Assembly: GCF_030272615.1 (NCBI RefSeq)
Contig: NC_081405.1
Location: 313,125,735-313,185,734, forward strand
DNA: 60,000 nucleotides
From: Cryptomeria japonica
Taxonomy: Eukaryota; Streptophyta; Pinopsida; Cupressales; Cupressaceae
Direction of reading: 5' to 3'
Each line of letters opens with the position of its first letter. The first letter of the stretch is position 1. Both the position numbers and the translations under genes were made by a program. This document shows positions 1 through 12,192 of the stretch, in pieces. The notes beneath the pieces were generated by a model that ran no database searches, was not told the DNA's origin, and was given only the letters and a program-made list of their open reading frames with translations.

Positions 1-102
1 AAAGATACTAGTTGAGCTCTAGCTCATATATATAAAGGGGATCTTAATGCAAGTGTGTCTCCATCAATGACAATCACAACATAATCATCAAAAATGCCAA
101 CA
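1..102 (-). repeat. Copia-type LTR fragment at window edge
   Basis: On the minus strand a sequence starting TGTTGGCATTTTTGATGAT begins at 102 and runs off the left edge. It resembles the start of the E5 LTR at 55337 (TGTTGGCATTTTGATGATG), and both continue with a GTCATTGATG segment and an ACACAC-like segment. That suggests the 5' end of a related Copia LTR inserted into E0. Neither the other LTR end nor a target duplication is visible, so it could also be a solo LTR. Confidence 0.45.
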
Positions 103-404
103 AACTAGAGCTACTGCAAAACACTTGATATGAATGTTAGCCTGAAAATGTCTTAGACACAACTTAGAACTTGTGGTACCTAAATGAACACTATGAACTC
201 TTTTAAGGATGGTTCGAGGGGTTCATGAGGTTCAAACCGACCATTGAAACGTAATGCTAAGGATTTAGAAATGATTTACAGAAGGATTAGGGATTGAACC
301 AATAAACTTTTAACAAGATTCCAGAAAAAGAGGGAGAAAAGGACTCAACTAAAATTTTTGCAAGGTGACTCACTCTTGTTATGAGGGACGAATGACGAGG
401 TAAC
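103..404 (-). other. E0 remainder left of E1, not assigned
   Basis: The gtaac duplication flanking E1 shows that this stretch was contiguous with 10044 onward before E1 inserted, so it should hold the end of the second RNase H and the start of the integrase. I translated the three minus frames and found stops in each and no recognisable zinc-finger or integrase motif. The segment is too decayed, or rearranged, to annotate further. Confidence 0.4.
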
Positions 405-1743
405 TGTAGATAGGAATCTGGAAATCATCAAAGCAAAATAGATATTAAACTAGTTCAATCACAAAACCAGATTGCAATGATAACAAAACCTACAAACATT
501 CAATAAAGATATGGAAATAAAACATTCAAATCAAATGCAAACCATCGCAAACGTGAATGTCTCCTCCATAATTCTCCATTGTCCTTCTTTCTCCTTCAAA
601 TGGCTTTGTTTTGTGGATCTCACCTACAAGCGCATAAGCATAATATGAAAGCAATATTGACAAGACAAGATGATAGCATAAGGATACTAGAAGCGTGATT
701 GATTCGGCCTTTTGATTGAAGAAATGCATCCAATTTATAGACAAATTGGAGAGAGGACAAGATTAGCATGAAATTGATATTAGAGGCAATTGATTTCAAA
801 AATGGCAAAATTGAGTTGAAGAAAGAAGGTTATGACACCTTCTATGTCATGCATTATAACATATTGCCAATGCAAAGGTTAGAGGACTAAAATCTTTATG
901 ACATCTTGCTATGCCAATAGTATGACGCATGAGAAATTCATGCTTCCACCGAAGCACAAAAATAGGGAAAGACTAGAGAGAAATTAATTAGGTGGAAATT
1001 GAATTTAGCAAATTAGAAAATGAGGTGGAAATTAGGAATTAGGAAAATTAGAAATGATGAAATTAGAAAATTAGAAATGATGTGGAAATTAGGAAATTAG
1101 AAATTGATGAAATTAGAAAATTAGGTGAATTAATTAATAATTTTTCATTCATTAATTAATTCACAAAAAGAGGGGGAATTAATTAGCCAATTAAATAAAT
1201 ATTTAATTGTGACAAGAATACTTAGGATAAATAAATAAATTATTTAACCTAGAGGGAAAATGACAAACAAGATTAAATGAATAAATCATAAAACCTTAGA
1301 AGATTAGGTCTTGACAAAAGATAATTGATGTAGATTTGATTTAATCATGATTCTGACTTGATAAATGATTTGATTGATAAACAATTGAAATTGGTTGACA
1401 AATTGACCAATATTGATAAAGAGACCAAATTGATATGCACCAATTGACATGATTGAAGAGGACAAGGATCGATGACAAATCGATCGCAAAATTGACGAGA
1501 TTGACAAGGATGAGGATCGATGACAAATCGATCTCAAAATGACAAGATTGATAAGAGGACAAAACCTTAATTCACAAGTGATAAAAATGAGGAATGCAGA
1601 AGAAGGACTCGATGCTCGCAAATGATAAAGACCAAGTACGCAACATAGAAGAAATGTCAATGCGACGCAAAAACCTAAAATAAGGCAATGCACCAATGTT
1701 AAAGTATGACTCCGCAAGCGTTGACCATTTTTAGGTGTCTACA
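405..1743 (-). repeat. E1 3' LTR
   Basis: This is the left copy, 1339 bp against 1319 bp for the right copy. In the element's sense a TATA-like sequence (TCTATAAATTGG) lies near 731-742, about 1 kb into the LTR, which makes U3 long and R-U5 about 330 bp. U3 contains an AATTAGAAA-rich minisatellite (about 985-1135) and a 47-bp tandem pair with GGATCGATGACAAATCGATC at about 1466 and 1513. Confidence 0.92.
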
Positions 1744-1760
1744 TTTTGCCCCTCTTTGAG
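1744..1760 (-). promoter_or_regulatory. E1 polypurine tract
   Basis: The minus strand reads CTCAAAGAGGGGCAAAA directly against the LTR start TGTAGACACC. A purine-rich tract touching the 3' LTR is the expected plus-strand primer, and its position fixes the element's orientation as minus. Confidence 0.8.
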
Positions 1761-2719
1761 ACAATGTGATTTTAAGCGTTGTTTCAAAGAACAATAATGA
1801 AAATGCCCTAGACAATAATAATGACATATGCATGACCCCTCAAGGAATTGGCCAGAAAAATCCAGAAAAGAGGCCAAGTGATCGATAAGAATGACAGAAG
1901 ATGATAGGTTCGAACGAACTGCCAAGACTGACAGAAGAAATGTTAGTAAGAATAAATTAGATAGAGGACAGTTAGAGATGAAGAAAACTTGCTTTCACAT
2001 ATGCACATAAGTAGGTGAGAACCTTCATTTGCTATGGCAAAATGGATGCAGCGCAACATGGCAATGAAGGCTAGAGCGATAATGCAATCCCTTTGTGTAA
2101 GACGGACATGTTCACAGACAAGGAATAGTTCAAAAATCCTAGGACAAACTTGCCCCAGAATGTTATGAAACACTCCACAAATAGAAGACAAAAAATAATA
2201 AAGGACCATGAGCCATCCCCACCACTCTAAATCACTTAGTGACATCATCAAGCAACATAGGAACATGGTCGAAGCCAAAAATAAATCAATAAAAAGATAA
2301 GACTCGCAAATTCAAACAAGTCAAACAAACATTCTGATCATCATTGTCAAAAGTGGAAAACAAGAATGATCATGCTATTTGGTTCCAGGGAATGCGGTAC
2401 CCCATCTAAGACAGGACACAGTTTGGTTTGGAGTATACCACACCCTATATAAGACCCATTATAATAGTGACAAGGACAAATGATATTGATGTTGAGTGAT
2501 TGACATGACAATTTTGATTAGTTTGAATGCCTGGTTTGATTGAAAAGTTCATCTGTTAATGCGTGATTTCATTAAAGCACAATGTTTGATTGATTGTCGT
2601 TGGATGTATGCTCAGCAATCTGTCTATGCACAAAGGGGATATTTATTGACAAAATGCAAAATGCCAAAGGAATTGTTTTTGGAATTTGAATGTTTTGAAA
2701 TTTTTTTTGTTCGTTTTTT

Positions 2720-2843
2720 CAGGACATTATTTGATTTTTTTGGTTTTTTTTCAGAACATTATTTGATTTTTTTGGATTTTTTCAAGACATTATTTGATTT
2801 TTTTTTTTTTTTGATTATTTCAGGACATTATTTGATTTTTAGG
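2720..2843. repeat. T-rich tandem repeat in E1 3' region
   Basis: Four copies of CAGGACATTATTTGATTTTT start at 2720, 2752, 2783 and 2821. They differ by single bases and by the length of the T runs. The surrounding stretch 1761-3796 is the E1 3' non-coding region. I see no convincing coding sequence in it, and the open frame over the repeat on the plus strand is low-complexity phenylalanine. Confidence 0.75.
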
Positions 2844-3796
2844 GATTTTGCCTCCAGTGTCTAGCAAGGCACGGAATATGACAGGTGAATAAATAGGCTT
2901 TCTGAAATGATGGTGGATAGAGGGAAGACAAAGGCCTTTTATCATGGAGACAATGCAGATGCAATTTTCAAGGGCTATGGCGTGATGGGACAAGAGACTG
3001 GATATGACAATGTAAAGCAGTGACATGGCATGAGGGACATGTCAAGAGGTTTTTAAAACCATGTTTAAATTTTGCGTCCTTATGTTAGATCAAGATCAAG
3101 GAATGAAAAAGAGTGTATGGATAGTGATAAGATATGGATAGGATAAGCAAGACCAAGAATGGATAAGGGACGGACTGAAGGTCGGGATAGGATACGGGAT
3201 AGTGGCAGAAAGTTGCAATAAGACAGGGAATATGGATGAAAAGTTATAATAAGCAAATGGGTAAATGACCAAAAGCTATGATGGACTAAAAGCTGCAAAC
3301 AAGATGCGTGATGCTCATGAAGATCCTCAGCCTTGTCAAGATCAAAGGTGGAAAGAGGAAATGGACATGAGGGACAATAGGATATGAAGGGTAATGATAG
3401 GGGTTCGATAGGATAGTGAAGGGCAATAAGATATGAAGGAGGAAACCTGCCCCCAAGTATGGTATGCAAGAAGTTCATAAATTACACATGATGCTTGTTT
3501 GCTAGGTTTTCATCATGGTACTTGCCCAAGGCACCTGTTTACTAGGTTTTCACTAGAGGGCGAATTATTTTTGCTTTACTTTTTTCTTTCTTTTTTTTTT
3601 TCTTTTTTTTCAATTTTTTTTTGTATTTTGACATTTTAGTCGAAAATGGACACATGATAGGGGATGAAAGAAGGACTCAAACATCTTTTTGTTTGGATAG
3701 TAGCCTTGAAAAAAATGGACCATGACCTTTAAAAGCATGCTCAAAGACATTGGTAGGATAAGGACATGGAAAATAAGATGAAACTAAGGTGAGGAT

Positions 3797-6588
3797 TTAT
3801 GCAAAGGATTGGATCAAAGGGATGGAAGGATGGAAAATATGCATTGGATAATAGGTAGGGTATTGGAAGAATTGGGCTTCAGTGGATGGAAATGAAGGCA
3901 AGATCGACATTGGCACACACCTTGAGGGGTGATGGACTGATGGAGGAAAGACGTATTTTGGATATTGAGATTTTGACGAAGGAAAGGCTATGGATTTTGG
4001 GACATAAGGGCCCAAAATGGATAAAGAAGGTGATGGAGGAATAGACTTGGAATGTTTGGATGGAGGAATAGCAATTATAGATACCAATTTTGATGTTTCT
4101 TTAGGCTTTTGTGCTTCAAGGAGCTGCTTAGGGATCCACATGGTTTTTGATTTATCATGCTTTTGTGGTTCCTTGGAGTGCATTGCTTGGCAAGGGATTT
4201 AGGAACCCATATAGATTTTGACTTTTGTTTTTTAGCAATGGGCCTTTGTGACCTTTTGGCTTTTTCCTTTTCTTTTTGGCTCATATTTTTCTTTGCTTTG
4301 ACATGTTGATTAGATTGGACATGTTGATCCTTGAATACATGTGGATTTCTAGACTTATGACTTTTATACTTGGCATCCAAATTGCTTGGAGGGGGAAAGG
4401 AATGCATGGATGGATATGAATGAAATGGAATTCTTTTGGATGGATGAAATTTACTCAAGGATGTATGCCTTTGCTGACCTTTCATAGAGAATGAAGGAAT
4501 ATAAGGACCTAAGATGGATGGAAAGTATGATGGGGAAGGTGTATGCTTGGATTTTAATGGAGGGATACCAACATCTTGAGAGTGAGTTGTGTAGACATGA
4601 CCCTTAAGATCTTCTTTGACATGAAGGGATTCTTTCTTATGGAGATCTACTCCTTTTCCTTTATGAATATCTTGACTTGTAGGATACTCTTTTCTTTGGG
4701 AAGAAGATGTGAGTCCATTATGAGGTGGATATGAGATGAGAGAAATAATGAGATCTTGAAGTGGATCGGATTGCACCAAAGTGGAAGAACCCATTATGCA
4801 TGTCGAGGGTTCATGAACATCTTGCACTGACATGTTAGAATCATGAGTGGGATTAGGATCGTGAGGGGGACTAGGATTGTGTTGTGGACATGGTTCAATG
4901 ACAGGCTCTTCAAGAGATGGAATGAGAGGAATAATGGGATCATCACAAGAAATACAATCTTGGAGTGTATATGGAGCATTAAGACAAGGAGATGTAGGAA
5001 CAAAAGGATCTTGTGGAGGATTTAAAGGAATAATTTGATCTTGACAAGGAGGAAGATCATTGGAATCCTCTTTAAAGGTGCTTTTCCCTTGACTTTTAAT
5101 GGGATCATCATAAAGGATGGAAAGGATATCTTGATCTTTCTTAGGAAGTGGAATGTCAATGGGATTTGAAAGGACATTGTGTTCTTGGATAGAATGGACA
5201 GGAATAATGGAATCATTGTGAGTGTCTGGGGAAGTGGGATCCTGGTCAACAATTGGATGGGATGATAAGGTTTCAGGATCTTGATCTTGATCTGGATCTA
5301 TTTCAAGACACGTTTCTTCATGCTCTAAATTATCCTTTTGACATGAGGTTGGACTTTAGATATGCATGGAGGATTCTGACAAGGGATCAATGTTTTGGCA
5401 TGAAGGAAATGCACTTTGAATATTTGTGATGGATTCTAGCAAGGAATCAATGCTTGAACATGAGGAAGAGGGACTTCGAATGGGGTCCTCTAAAATAGGT
5501 AATGGCAATAAAGTGCATGGTGGCATTGGGTCTTGTATTTTTGAAACATGACAAGGATGTGCATCATGAATTGGATTATCGTGGCAATCAATTATGGATA
5601 GTCCCTGGATAATTGCATCCTTGGGTGTATTGTTTGATGAGGACAATATAGAAGGTTCTTGTGAAACTTCTAAAGGTGTAGGGATAGATGCCACTGGAGA
5701 GTCAATTTGTTTATGGGGGGATGAGGCATTGCTAGACATAAGTGTATTATTTTGATCTTCCTCAAAGAACTCACTTGGTAATTTCCTTAAGATCATTGCA
5801 ATAAAGCCACCTTTCTTTCGAGGTTTTGACATAGTTGTATCTGGAATTTGAACTTGTTTTTGGTTTGATGTCATGTTTTGATATTGGACTTGGTTCAATT
5901 GTTCCGACATGTTTGAAACTTGGCTTGGTGTGGGCTGCAACCTTTATTTTTGAATGTTTGGTTGTGGTTGTTGACATTGATTTTCCACCATTGGTTGAAC
6001 CATTTGTGGTCATTGTATAGTTGGTTGGACATATCGTTGAAATTGGACCATTGGTTGTGTTGGCTGAATATGTTGGACAATTGGTTGAACCATTGGTTGT
6101 ATCTGTTGGAAATGTTGAACAATTGGTTGTGATGGTTGAAAATCTGATTGATAGTAAACACCTTCTTGTTCTTGATGTGAAGGCACATAATGTTGAAATT
6201 GATGTTGTCTCTTTTCTTGAAAATGTTTCATCATCTCTATTTGGGAGAGGATAGCTGGTATGTCTGATCGTTCAAGAAGAGATCTTACATAAATTGGCTC
6301 AATCTTTGGATTTTGAATTGGAAATTTTTGAAACATTTTGGACATTTGTGATCTATTCTTCTCAATGTTTTTCACTCTTTGTTCCAATATCTCCTCTTCT
6401 TGAGCTAGTTTCTCCTCTAGTTTTTGTATTTAGAGACTTGTTTCATCATAAAAAGTTTGATCGATATTGCCTTGTTGTTGGGTTGGATATAATTGTGATT
6501 ACCTTGGATTAAAATTTGATTGCATTGTCGGTTGATACGTCAAACTTTTTTGCATCATTGGTGCTTGAAACCTTGTTTCAATAGACAT
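3797..6588 (-). pseudogene. E1 long ORF, unknown function
   Basis: A frame starting at ATG 6588 can be followed in one register to 4075, about 838 codons, with only five internal stops (two before 6387, one near 6008, one near 5941, one near 5347). A frameshift near 4100-4180 then leads into another frame to 3797. Visible parts are an N-terminal charged coiled coil (EEKLAQEEEILEQRVKNIEK, split by no stop), a Gln/Pro repeat region at about 6010-6170 (QPMVQ-type units), a short basic motif KPRKKGGF at about 5820, a long Ser/Pro/Asp-rich middle and a Lys-rich tail. I recognise no gag, CCHC knuckle, protease or RT. It occupies the place of gag-pol and may be a divergent gag-like protein or an unrelated captured ORF. 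Confidence 0.6.
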
Positions 6589-8695
6589 GTCACTATGTAA
6601 TGCAATATTTTTTTGGAATTTTTCAAGGATGATATATGATATGCAACTAAATGCAAACTAAATAAATGAAAATGTAATCTATGGCAAGAATGAAACCTAT
6701 GTTTTTGGTTGTTTTTCAAAATTTTGACAAAATTTTTGGAATGCAAATCTAAAAAAGAGACCGTTAGGAAATTGAAATGATGTCTAGACCTCAAAGGACA
6801 AAAGGACCAAGTGAAAAAAGGACAAAATGACAATGTCTCCCCTATATGCCTGGATACTAAGCTAGGTTTGACCAAATGACATTGATGACAAAAAGAGAAA
6901 AGGTTTAATAAGGTCTAGACCTCCTAACAATGACTTAGGGTTTATCAAAGATTTGGATTACTCAAGTATGACAAAACCTAGTTTTGACACTATATGCTAA
7001 GGGACAATTACTATGCAAGTGACCCTAATATGATATGATAATGACCTAAGCTTAATGAAGAAACCTAGGGTATGCAAATGCAAATGTATGACAATGTCAA
7101 CCTAAGTTTGAATTATGAAATGGTATTACTCTAATGCAAGAGGACACATGCAAAATGGATGACCCTTATTGATATGCAAAGGAGTATGGCCTAGGTGAAA
7201 CTTAACCTTGGTAATTGACAATGAATTTGCAAAATACAAACCTAGGATGAACCTAAATCTAAGTGACATGAATGTTGAGACAAGATTTTGAAAAATATTT
7301 GACAACCATGTTTGAAAGTGTTTTGAACTTTTTTGAATGAAATACACTTGTGTTTAACCTTGTTTTGAATCAATTTGTCTTGGTTTTGAAATGAGACACA
7401 ACTCAACTTTTGACAAGCAAAGAAGACAAGATACTTCAACTTAGACTCAAGACAATCATGCTCATTCACACATTTCTTATGGATGGCAAGGATAGTAGGT
7501 ACTTGAGAGGTAGACTCGTTATGAGATTCAAGGAGAATACATAGATGCTTGACCCCACGGACTCCCCTCCATGACACTCACTTCTCAGGGAAACCAAGCA
7601 TCAGTCCCCATGGAAATCTCCCCATGGCGAACTTAGTATCTCTTCCAAGTATCCGAACTCGTCCTTCTCAAGCAACTAGAAGGATTTTTGGCCTCTAAAT
7701 ATAAGTTGTTTAGTAAGGATTTCTATTAAGCGTTACTCCTTGGTGTCACGCAAGCGTGATTAAGACATTAAGCCCACCAAGATACCAAACAAATGTAGTC
7801 ATGCAAGCACAATTTAGACCATGAGGCCCTACTTAGATGTTGATATGAGAAAGAGTTCAAGGGTCATCACTTCCCAAGTAACTACAATTCCCATGTAACC
7901 CTTCCTTCAAAGCTTTCGCCCATCAGGTATTTATTTATAGTGAGTTAGAATGCCAAGGTACTCTGGTTGTGCTCACTTTGGGTCGTTCCCTTCTCACGAT
8001 TGTCACTTGCTTGTAAAAGAAAGGAAATGGTTGGGAAGGCAGGCCCTCTAAAGGTAACAAACAATTCGAGCCATGAGAATGGTATTGAAGATCTGGATTT
8101 TTGATCACCCTAAGAAGGATGAGAGCATACTCTCCTACTCCAATGTCAAACTCGACAATCAAAGCAAACACATGTTTATTCCATCCTACTTAGCAATAAT
8201 ACTAGGTGCCTAATTATGAATCACAAACATAAAAGTTTGGTTGAAATACAAGGCAACCTACAAAATCACCAAGTTAGAAGTTTGATTTGTTTGGTCTTTG
8301 ACTAGCGAACCTGCATAAAATTTGTTAGTAGTTTCATTTTTGTCTTTGCCATGCGTAATGCCAAGGTGTTGCACAGAGAATCAGTACCAAAGAAAAGCAA
8401 AATGCAAGAAAGAGAATGAAAAAATAAAATAAAATAATTTTTTTTTTTTTTTTTTTTAACACAAGCGCAAGTTGCCTTAACATAGGCGCAGAACCCATCA
8501 AGTTGCGCTGTGTTGCATCAAGTTGTGTCTGTGTGCCTTACACAAGCCCAGAACACCTTACACAGGTGCAGAAGGCACCCACACAAGTGCAGAATGCTTT
8601 GACACAGGCGCAGAAGTGTCTAGAAAGCTCTGAGGCACCCTGTTTCTTGATTTTTCACCTGCAAATCAGCTCAAAAGCACTCAAAAACATAGTAA
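6589..8695 (-). other. E1 5' leader with conserved block
   Basis: This is non-coding sequence between the PBS and the long ORF. From about 7640 to 8150 it aligns by eye with the E0 leader at about 17760-18235, sharing gtcac(g/a)caagc(g/a)tgatt, gaggcccta, tttatagtgagtt, ggccc.ctaaaggta and gagcatactctc in the same order. Two small inverted repeats lie at 7746-7759 and 7799-7812. A T run (8439-8457) and a 21-bp periodic repeat (8459-8615) lie nearer the PBS. No ORF here is convincing. Confidence 0.65.
8459..8615. repeat. 21-bp periodic repeat in E1 leader
   Basis: The motif ACACARGYGCAGAA or a close variant occurs at 8459, 8480, 8540, 8560, 8581 and 8602. Spacings are 21, 60 (three units), 20, 21 and 21 bp. 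It lies just downstream of the PBS in the sense of the element, where packaging or translation signals are usual. Confidence 0.75.
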
Positions 8696-8714
8696 GTTCA
8701 TGTCGGGTTCACCA
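8696..8714 (-). promoter_or_regulatory. E1 primer-binding site
   Basis: The minus strand reads TGGTGAACCCGACATGAAC five bases after the LTR end. It starts with TGG, as expected for pairing with a tRNA CCA end. E3 carries nearly the same 19-mer (TGGTGAACCTGACGTGAAC). I cannot name the tRNA from memory. Confidence 0.7.
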
Positions 8715-8719
8715 ATTAA

Positions 8720-10038
8720 TGTAGATAGGAATTTGGAAATCATCAAAGAAAATAGATATTAAACTAGTTCAATCACAAAACCAGATTGCAATGATAACAA
8801 AACCTACAAACATTCAATAAAGATATGGAAATAAAACATTCAAATCAAATGCAAACCATCACAAACATGAATGTCTCCTCCATAATTCTCCATTGTCCTT
8901 CTTTCTCCTTCAAATGGCTTTGTTTTATGGATCTCACCTACAAGTGCATAAGAATAATATGAAAGCAAGATTGACAAGACAAGATGATAGCGTAAGGATA
9001 CTAGAAGCGTGATTGATTCGGCCTTTTGATTGAAGAAACTCATCCAATTTATAGACAAATTGGAGAGACGACAAGATTAGCATGAAATTGATATTAGAGG
9101 CAATTGATTTCAAAAATGGCAAAATTGAGTTGAAGAAAGAAGGTTATGACACCTTCTATGTCATGAATTATGACATATTGCCAATGCAAAGGTTAGAGGA
9201 CTAAAAGCTTTATGACATCTTGCTATGCCAATAGTATGACGCATGAGAAATTCATGTTTCCACCGAAGCACAAAAATAGATAAAGACTAGAGAGAAATTA
9301 ATTAGGTGGAAATTGAATTTAGCAAATTAAAAAATGAGGTGGAAATTAGGAATTAGGAAAATTAGAAATGATGAAATTAGAAAATTAGAAATGATGTGGA
9401 AATTAGGAAATTAGAAAATTAGGTGAATTAATTAATAATTTTTCATTCATTAATTAATTCACAAAAAGAGGGGGGATTAATTAGCCAATTAAATAAATAT
9501 TTAATTGTGACAAGAATACTTAGGATAAATAAATAAATTATTTAACCTAGAGGGAAAATGACAAACAAGATTAAATGAATAAATCATAAAACCTTAGAAG
9601 ATTAGGTCTTGACAAAAGATAATTGATGTAGATTTGATTTAATCATGATTCTGACTTGATAAATGATTTGATTGATAAACAATTAGAATTGGTTGACAAA
9701 TTGACCAATATTGATAAAGAGACCAAATTGATATGCGCCAATTGACATGATTGAAGAGGACAAGGATCGATGAAAAATCAATTGCAAAATTGACGAGATT
9801 GACAAGGACGAGGATCGATGACAAATTGATCTCAAAATGACAAGATTGATAAGAGGACAAAACCCTAATTCAAAAGCGATAAAAATGAGGAATGCAGAAG
9901 GACTCGATGCTCACAAATGATAAAGACCAAGTACGCAACATAGAAGAAATGTTAATGCGACGCAAAAACCTAAAATAAGGCAATGCGCCAATGTTAAAGT
10001 ATGACTCCACAAGCGTTGACCATTTTTAGGTGTCTACA
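8720..10038 (-). repeat. E1 5' LTR
   Basis: This is the right copy, 1319 bp. A TATA-like TCTATAAATTGG lies at about 9047-9058 on the minus strand and would drive transcription toward the PBS at 8714. Compared with the left LTR it lacks one roughly 17-bp unit of the AATTAGAAA-type minisatellite. Confidence 0.92.
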
Positions 10039-10589
10039 GTAACAATGGGTAAGATTAATAGGAATAATTTGGTCATGCAAGAGTAAATATGGTTGTAGCA
10101 AGACGAGTCATGTCTAATAATAAAATAGACCATCTGGGACTCGGGGGAATCATAAACAGGATAATGTAACTCTTCCACCAAGAATTCATAGTGGAACTCA
10201 GATTCTTGTAGTTGTGGTATAGACACTAAGGTAGCCATAGAATTTGCTGCTCTATTTGTTGATCTAGGAATTTGTTGAAATGATACAAAGGTAAAATATT
10301 TCTTGAGGTCATAAACCATTCATTTATAGGGTATCGATTTCTCATCTCAAGTCTGATATATATCATTAATTTGGTTGATAATTAGTTGAGACTCTCCATA
10401 GATGTGTAACTCAACAACCTTCCATTCAATAGCTGACTTGATTCCATTTACCAAATCTTCATATTCTACAATATTGTTTGTGCAAGGAGATAGAATCTTG
10501 TAAGCCTTTGGGATTGAATATCTTTGAGGTGTGATAAAAGATATTCTAGCACTAGATCCTTGTTGAGTGAAAGACCCATCAAAGAACAT
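10039..10589 (-). pseudogene. E0 second RNase H (Tat-type)
   Basis: The minus-strand frames at 10589-10347 and 10319-10039 give an RNase H fold pattern: FFDGS (first catalytic Asp), CTNNIVEYEDLVNG (catalytic Glu), then YGESQLIINQI, where Tat elements normally have GDSQL, so the third acidic residue is Glu here. IPRSTNRAANSMATL follows, matching the late RNase H helix. This extra RNase H sits after the RT-linked RNase H, the usual Tat/Ogre placement. A stop or frameshift separates the two halves near 10330, and E1 inserted just beyond. Confidence 0.8.
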
Positions 10590-10634
10590 TTTCCAGGATC
10601 ACTGTGTAAGGTGCATGATGGATTCATCTAGAAA

Positions 10635-11063
10635 TTATATGTGCAAAGGTTGATTGTCTTCAAGCGGAGCATCAACAAGTTGATATGAAATGACCTTTCC
10701 TTTGATAGCTTTGTTTTCTATATATTTCATGTCAAATTCTATAAGAATCATGACCCATTTAGCCAATCTCCCTATAAAATTTTCTTTGGTGAGAAGATAT
10801 TTGAGTGGATCAATCTTAGATACCAATTTGATAGAATGTGATAGCATGTAGTGTCTAAAATTTTGTGATGCAAATACCAATCCCAAACAAGCTTTCTCTA
10901 TGATAGTATAGTTCATCTCATAGGACACTAAGGTCCTGCTGATATAGTATATATCTCTTTTCTTTTTATTCTCATCCTGTTGTGCCAAAAGTGCCCCTAG
11001 TGATGTATCAATAGCTGATATGTAGAGAATCAAGGGCTTGTCTTGAATTGGTGGAATCAACAT
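10635..11063 (-). pseudogene. E0 RT-linked RNase H
   Basis: An open minus frame of about 142 codons contains the Ty3/Gypsy RNase H signatures LYISAIDTSLGALLAQ, DIYYISRTL, YTIIEKACLGLVFA, then FRHYMLSHSIKLVSKIDPLK and LAKWVMILIEFD. The protein would remove the RNA template during reverse transcription. It continues the RT upstream at 11064-12192 and precedes the second RNase H with a gap of about 45 bp. Confidence 0.88.
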
Positions 11064-12192
11064 AGGTGGATTAGAAATATATTCCTTGTTTTTATTTAGA
11101 TTTTGTTCACAATCTTCATTCCAGTTATATGTGACTCCTTTCCATAATGCCTTTATGAATGGTTGAGCCTTATCTGCTAGCTAAGAAATAAAGTGTCTTA
11201 TTGATTAGAGTCACCCTTGTAAACTTCTCATTTAACTGACATTCTTTGGAGGTGGCATTTCCATGATAGCCTTAACTTTTTCTGGATCCACTTCAATTCC
11301 TTTCACTGAAACAATATATCCTAGGAGCTTACCAAATGTAACCCCAAATGCACATTTCTTGGGATTCAATCCATTTGAATTTTTCCATCCTATCTAATAT
11401 TGGACCTAGTTTTGATAGATGTGTTGATCTTTTCATAGATTTGACTAGAGTATTATCAACATAGTCCTCCATGTTTTTGTGCATCATGTCATGAAAAATT
11501 GTTGTTACAACTCTTTGATAAGTGGTGTCTGCATTCTTTAAGCCGAAAGGAATTACATTCTAGTCAAAGGTTCCCCATGTGTAGATGAATGTTGGTTTCT
11601 CTTGATCTTCGCATACAATTTTGATTTGATTGTATCCAGAAAAACCATCCATCAAATAGTACATTTCATAGCCACGAGTCATCTCCACGATCATGTCTAT
11701 GTTTGGTAGTGGAAAATCATCCTTTGGACAAGCTTTGTTTAAATCTCTGAAATTTGTGCAAACACGTATTGATTTGTCAGGTTTGGAAACATGTACAATA
11801 TTAGATATCCACTCAGCATAATCAATTGCTTTGATGAATCCAAATTTTAGTAATTTTTCTAACTCATCCTTAACAAGTAATGCAACATGAGGATGCCATT
11901 TTTGGAGTTTTTTCTTAACAATTTTAACTTAAGGAGTGATAGAGAGATGATGCATTATGAGGTCAGGATCCAGACCTAGCATAGCAACATATGTCCATGC
12001 AAAATTGTTCTTCTTTTCTGTGAAGAAATGAGTAAATTCTTTCAGTTCTTTGACTGACAAGGATTGAGCTACATGTATGGTGTGTTGAGCTTCTTTTGTT
12101 CCAATATTTACTATCTGTGTAGGTTCAATTAGCACTAATGATTGCTCTTGAAAGTGATCAAGAAATATGTCAAGTATCTCACCTTCAGGCAC
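11064..12192 (-). pseudogene. E0 reverse transcriptase, decayed
   Basis: The minus strand carries the pre-RT segment (12192-11929; FTHFFTEKKNNFAWTYVAM, GLDPDLIMHHLSI) followed by RT in several frames. IPFGLKNADTTYQR lies at about 11530-11575. The catalytic box reads MEDYVDNTLVKS at about 11440-11470, with Asn replacing the second Asp of YVDD (codons at 11452-11463). Stops and frameshifts split the domain, so it cannot be functional. The length from pre-RT to RNase H matches a normal Gypsy RT, so no large deletion is evident. Confidence 0.82.

Larger units (their letters stand above)
405..10038 (-). mobile_element. E1: non-autonomous LTR retrotransposon, complete
   Basis: Direct repeats at 405-1743 and 8720-10038 begin TGTAGATAGGAAT and end AGGTGTCTACA, so the ends are inverted TGTAGA/TCTACA. 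The 5-bp duplication gtaac lies at 400-404 and 10039-10043. In minus orientation a PBS-like 19-mer follows the right LTR and a purine tract precedes the left LTR. The 7-kb interior encodes one long frame without gag, protease, RT or integrase motifs, so the element must borrow enzymes (a LARD-like element). It sits inside the second RNase H region of E0. The LTRs look more than 95% identical by eye apart from a length difference in a minisatellite, so it is fairly recent. Confidence 0.92.

Noticed and set aside
103-404. Integrase of E0
   Set aside because: Expected by position, but none of the three frames shows the zinc-binding or catalytic motifs, so it is left unassigned.
2559-2864. Plus-strand open frame rich in Phe
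   Set aside because: It is the translation of a T-rich tandem repeat inside E1, antisense to the element, with no coding pattern.
5022-5252. Minus-strand frame in the Asp/Pro-rich part of E1
   Set aside because: It is a shadow of the long E1 frame, which stays open in another register across this stretch.
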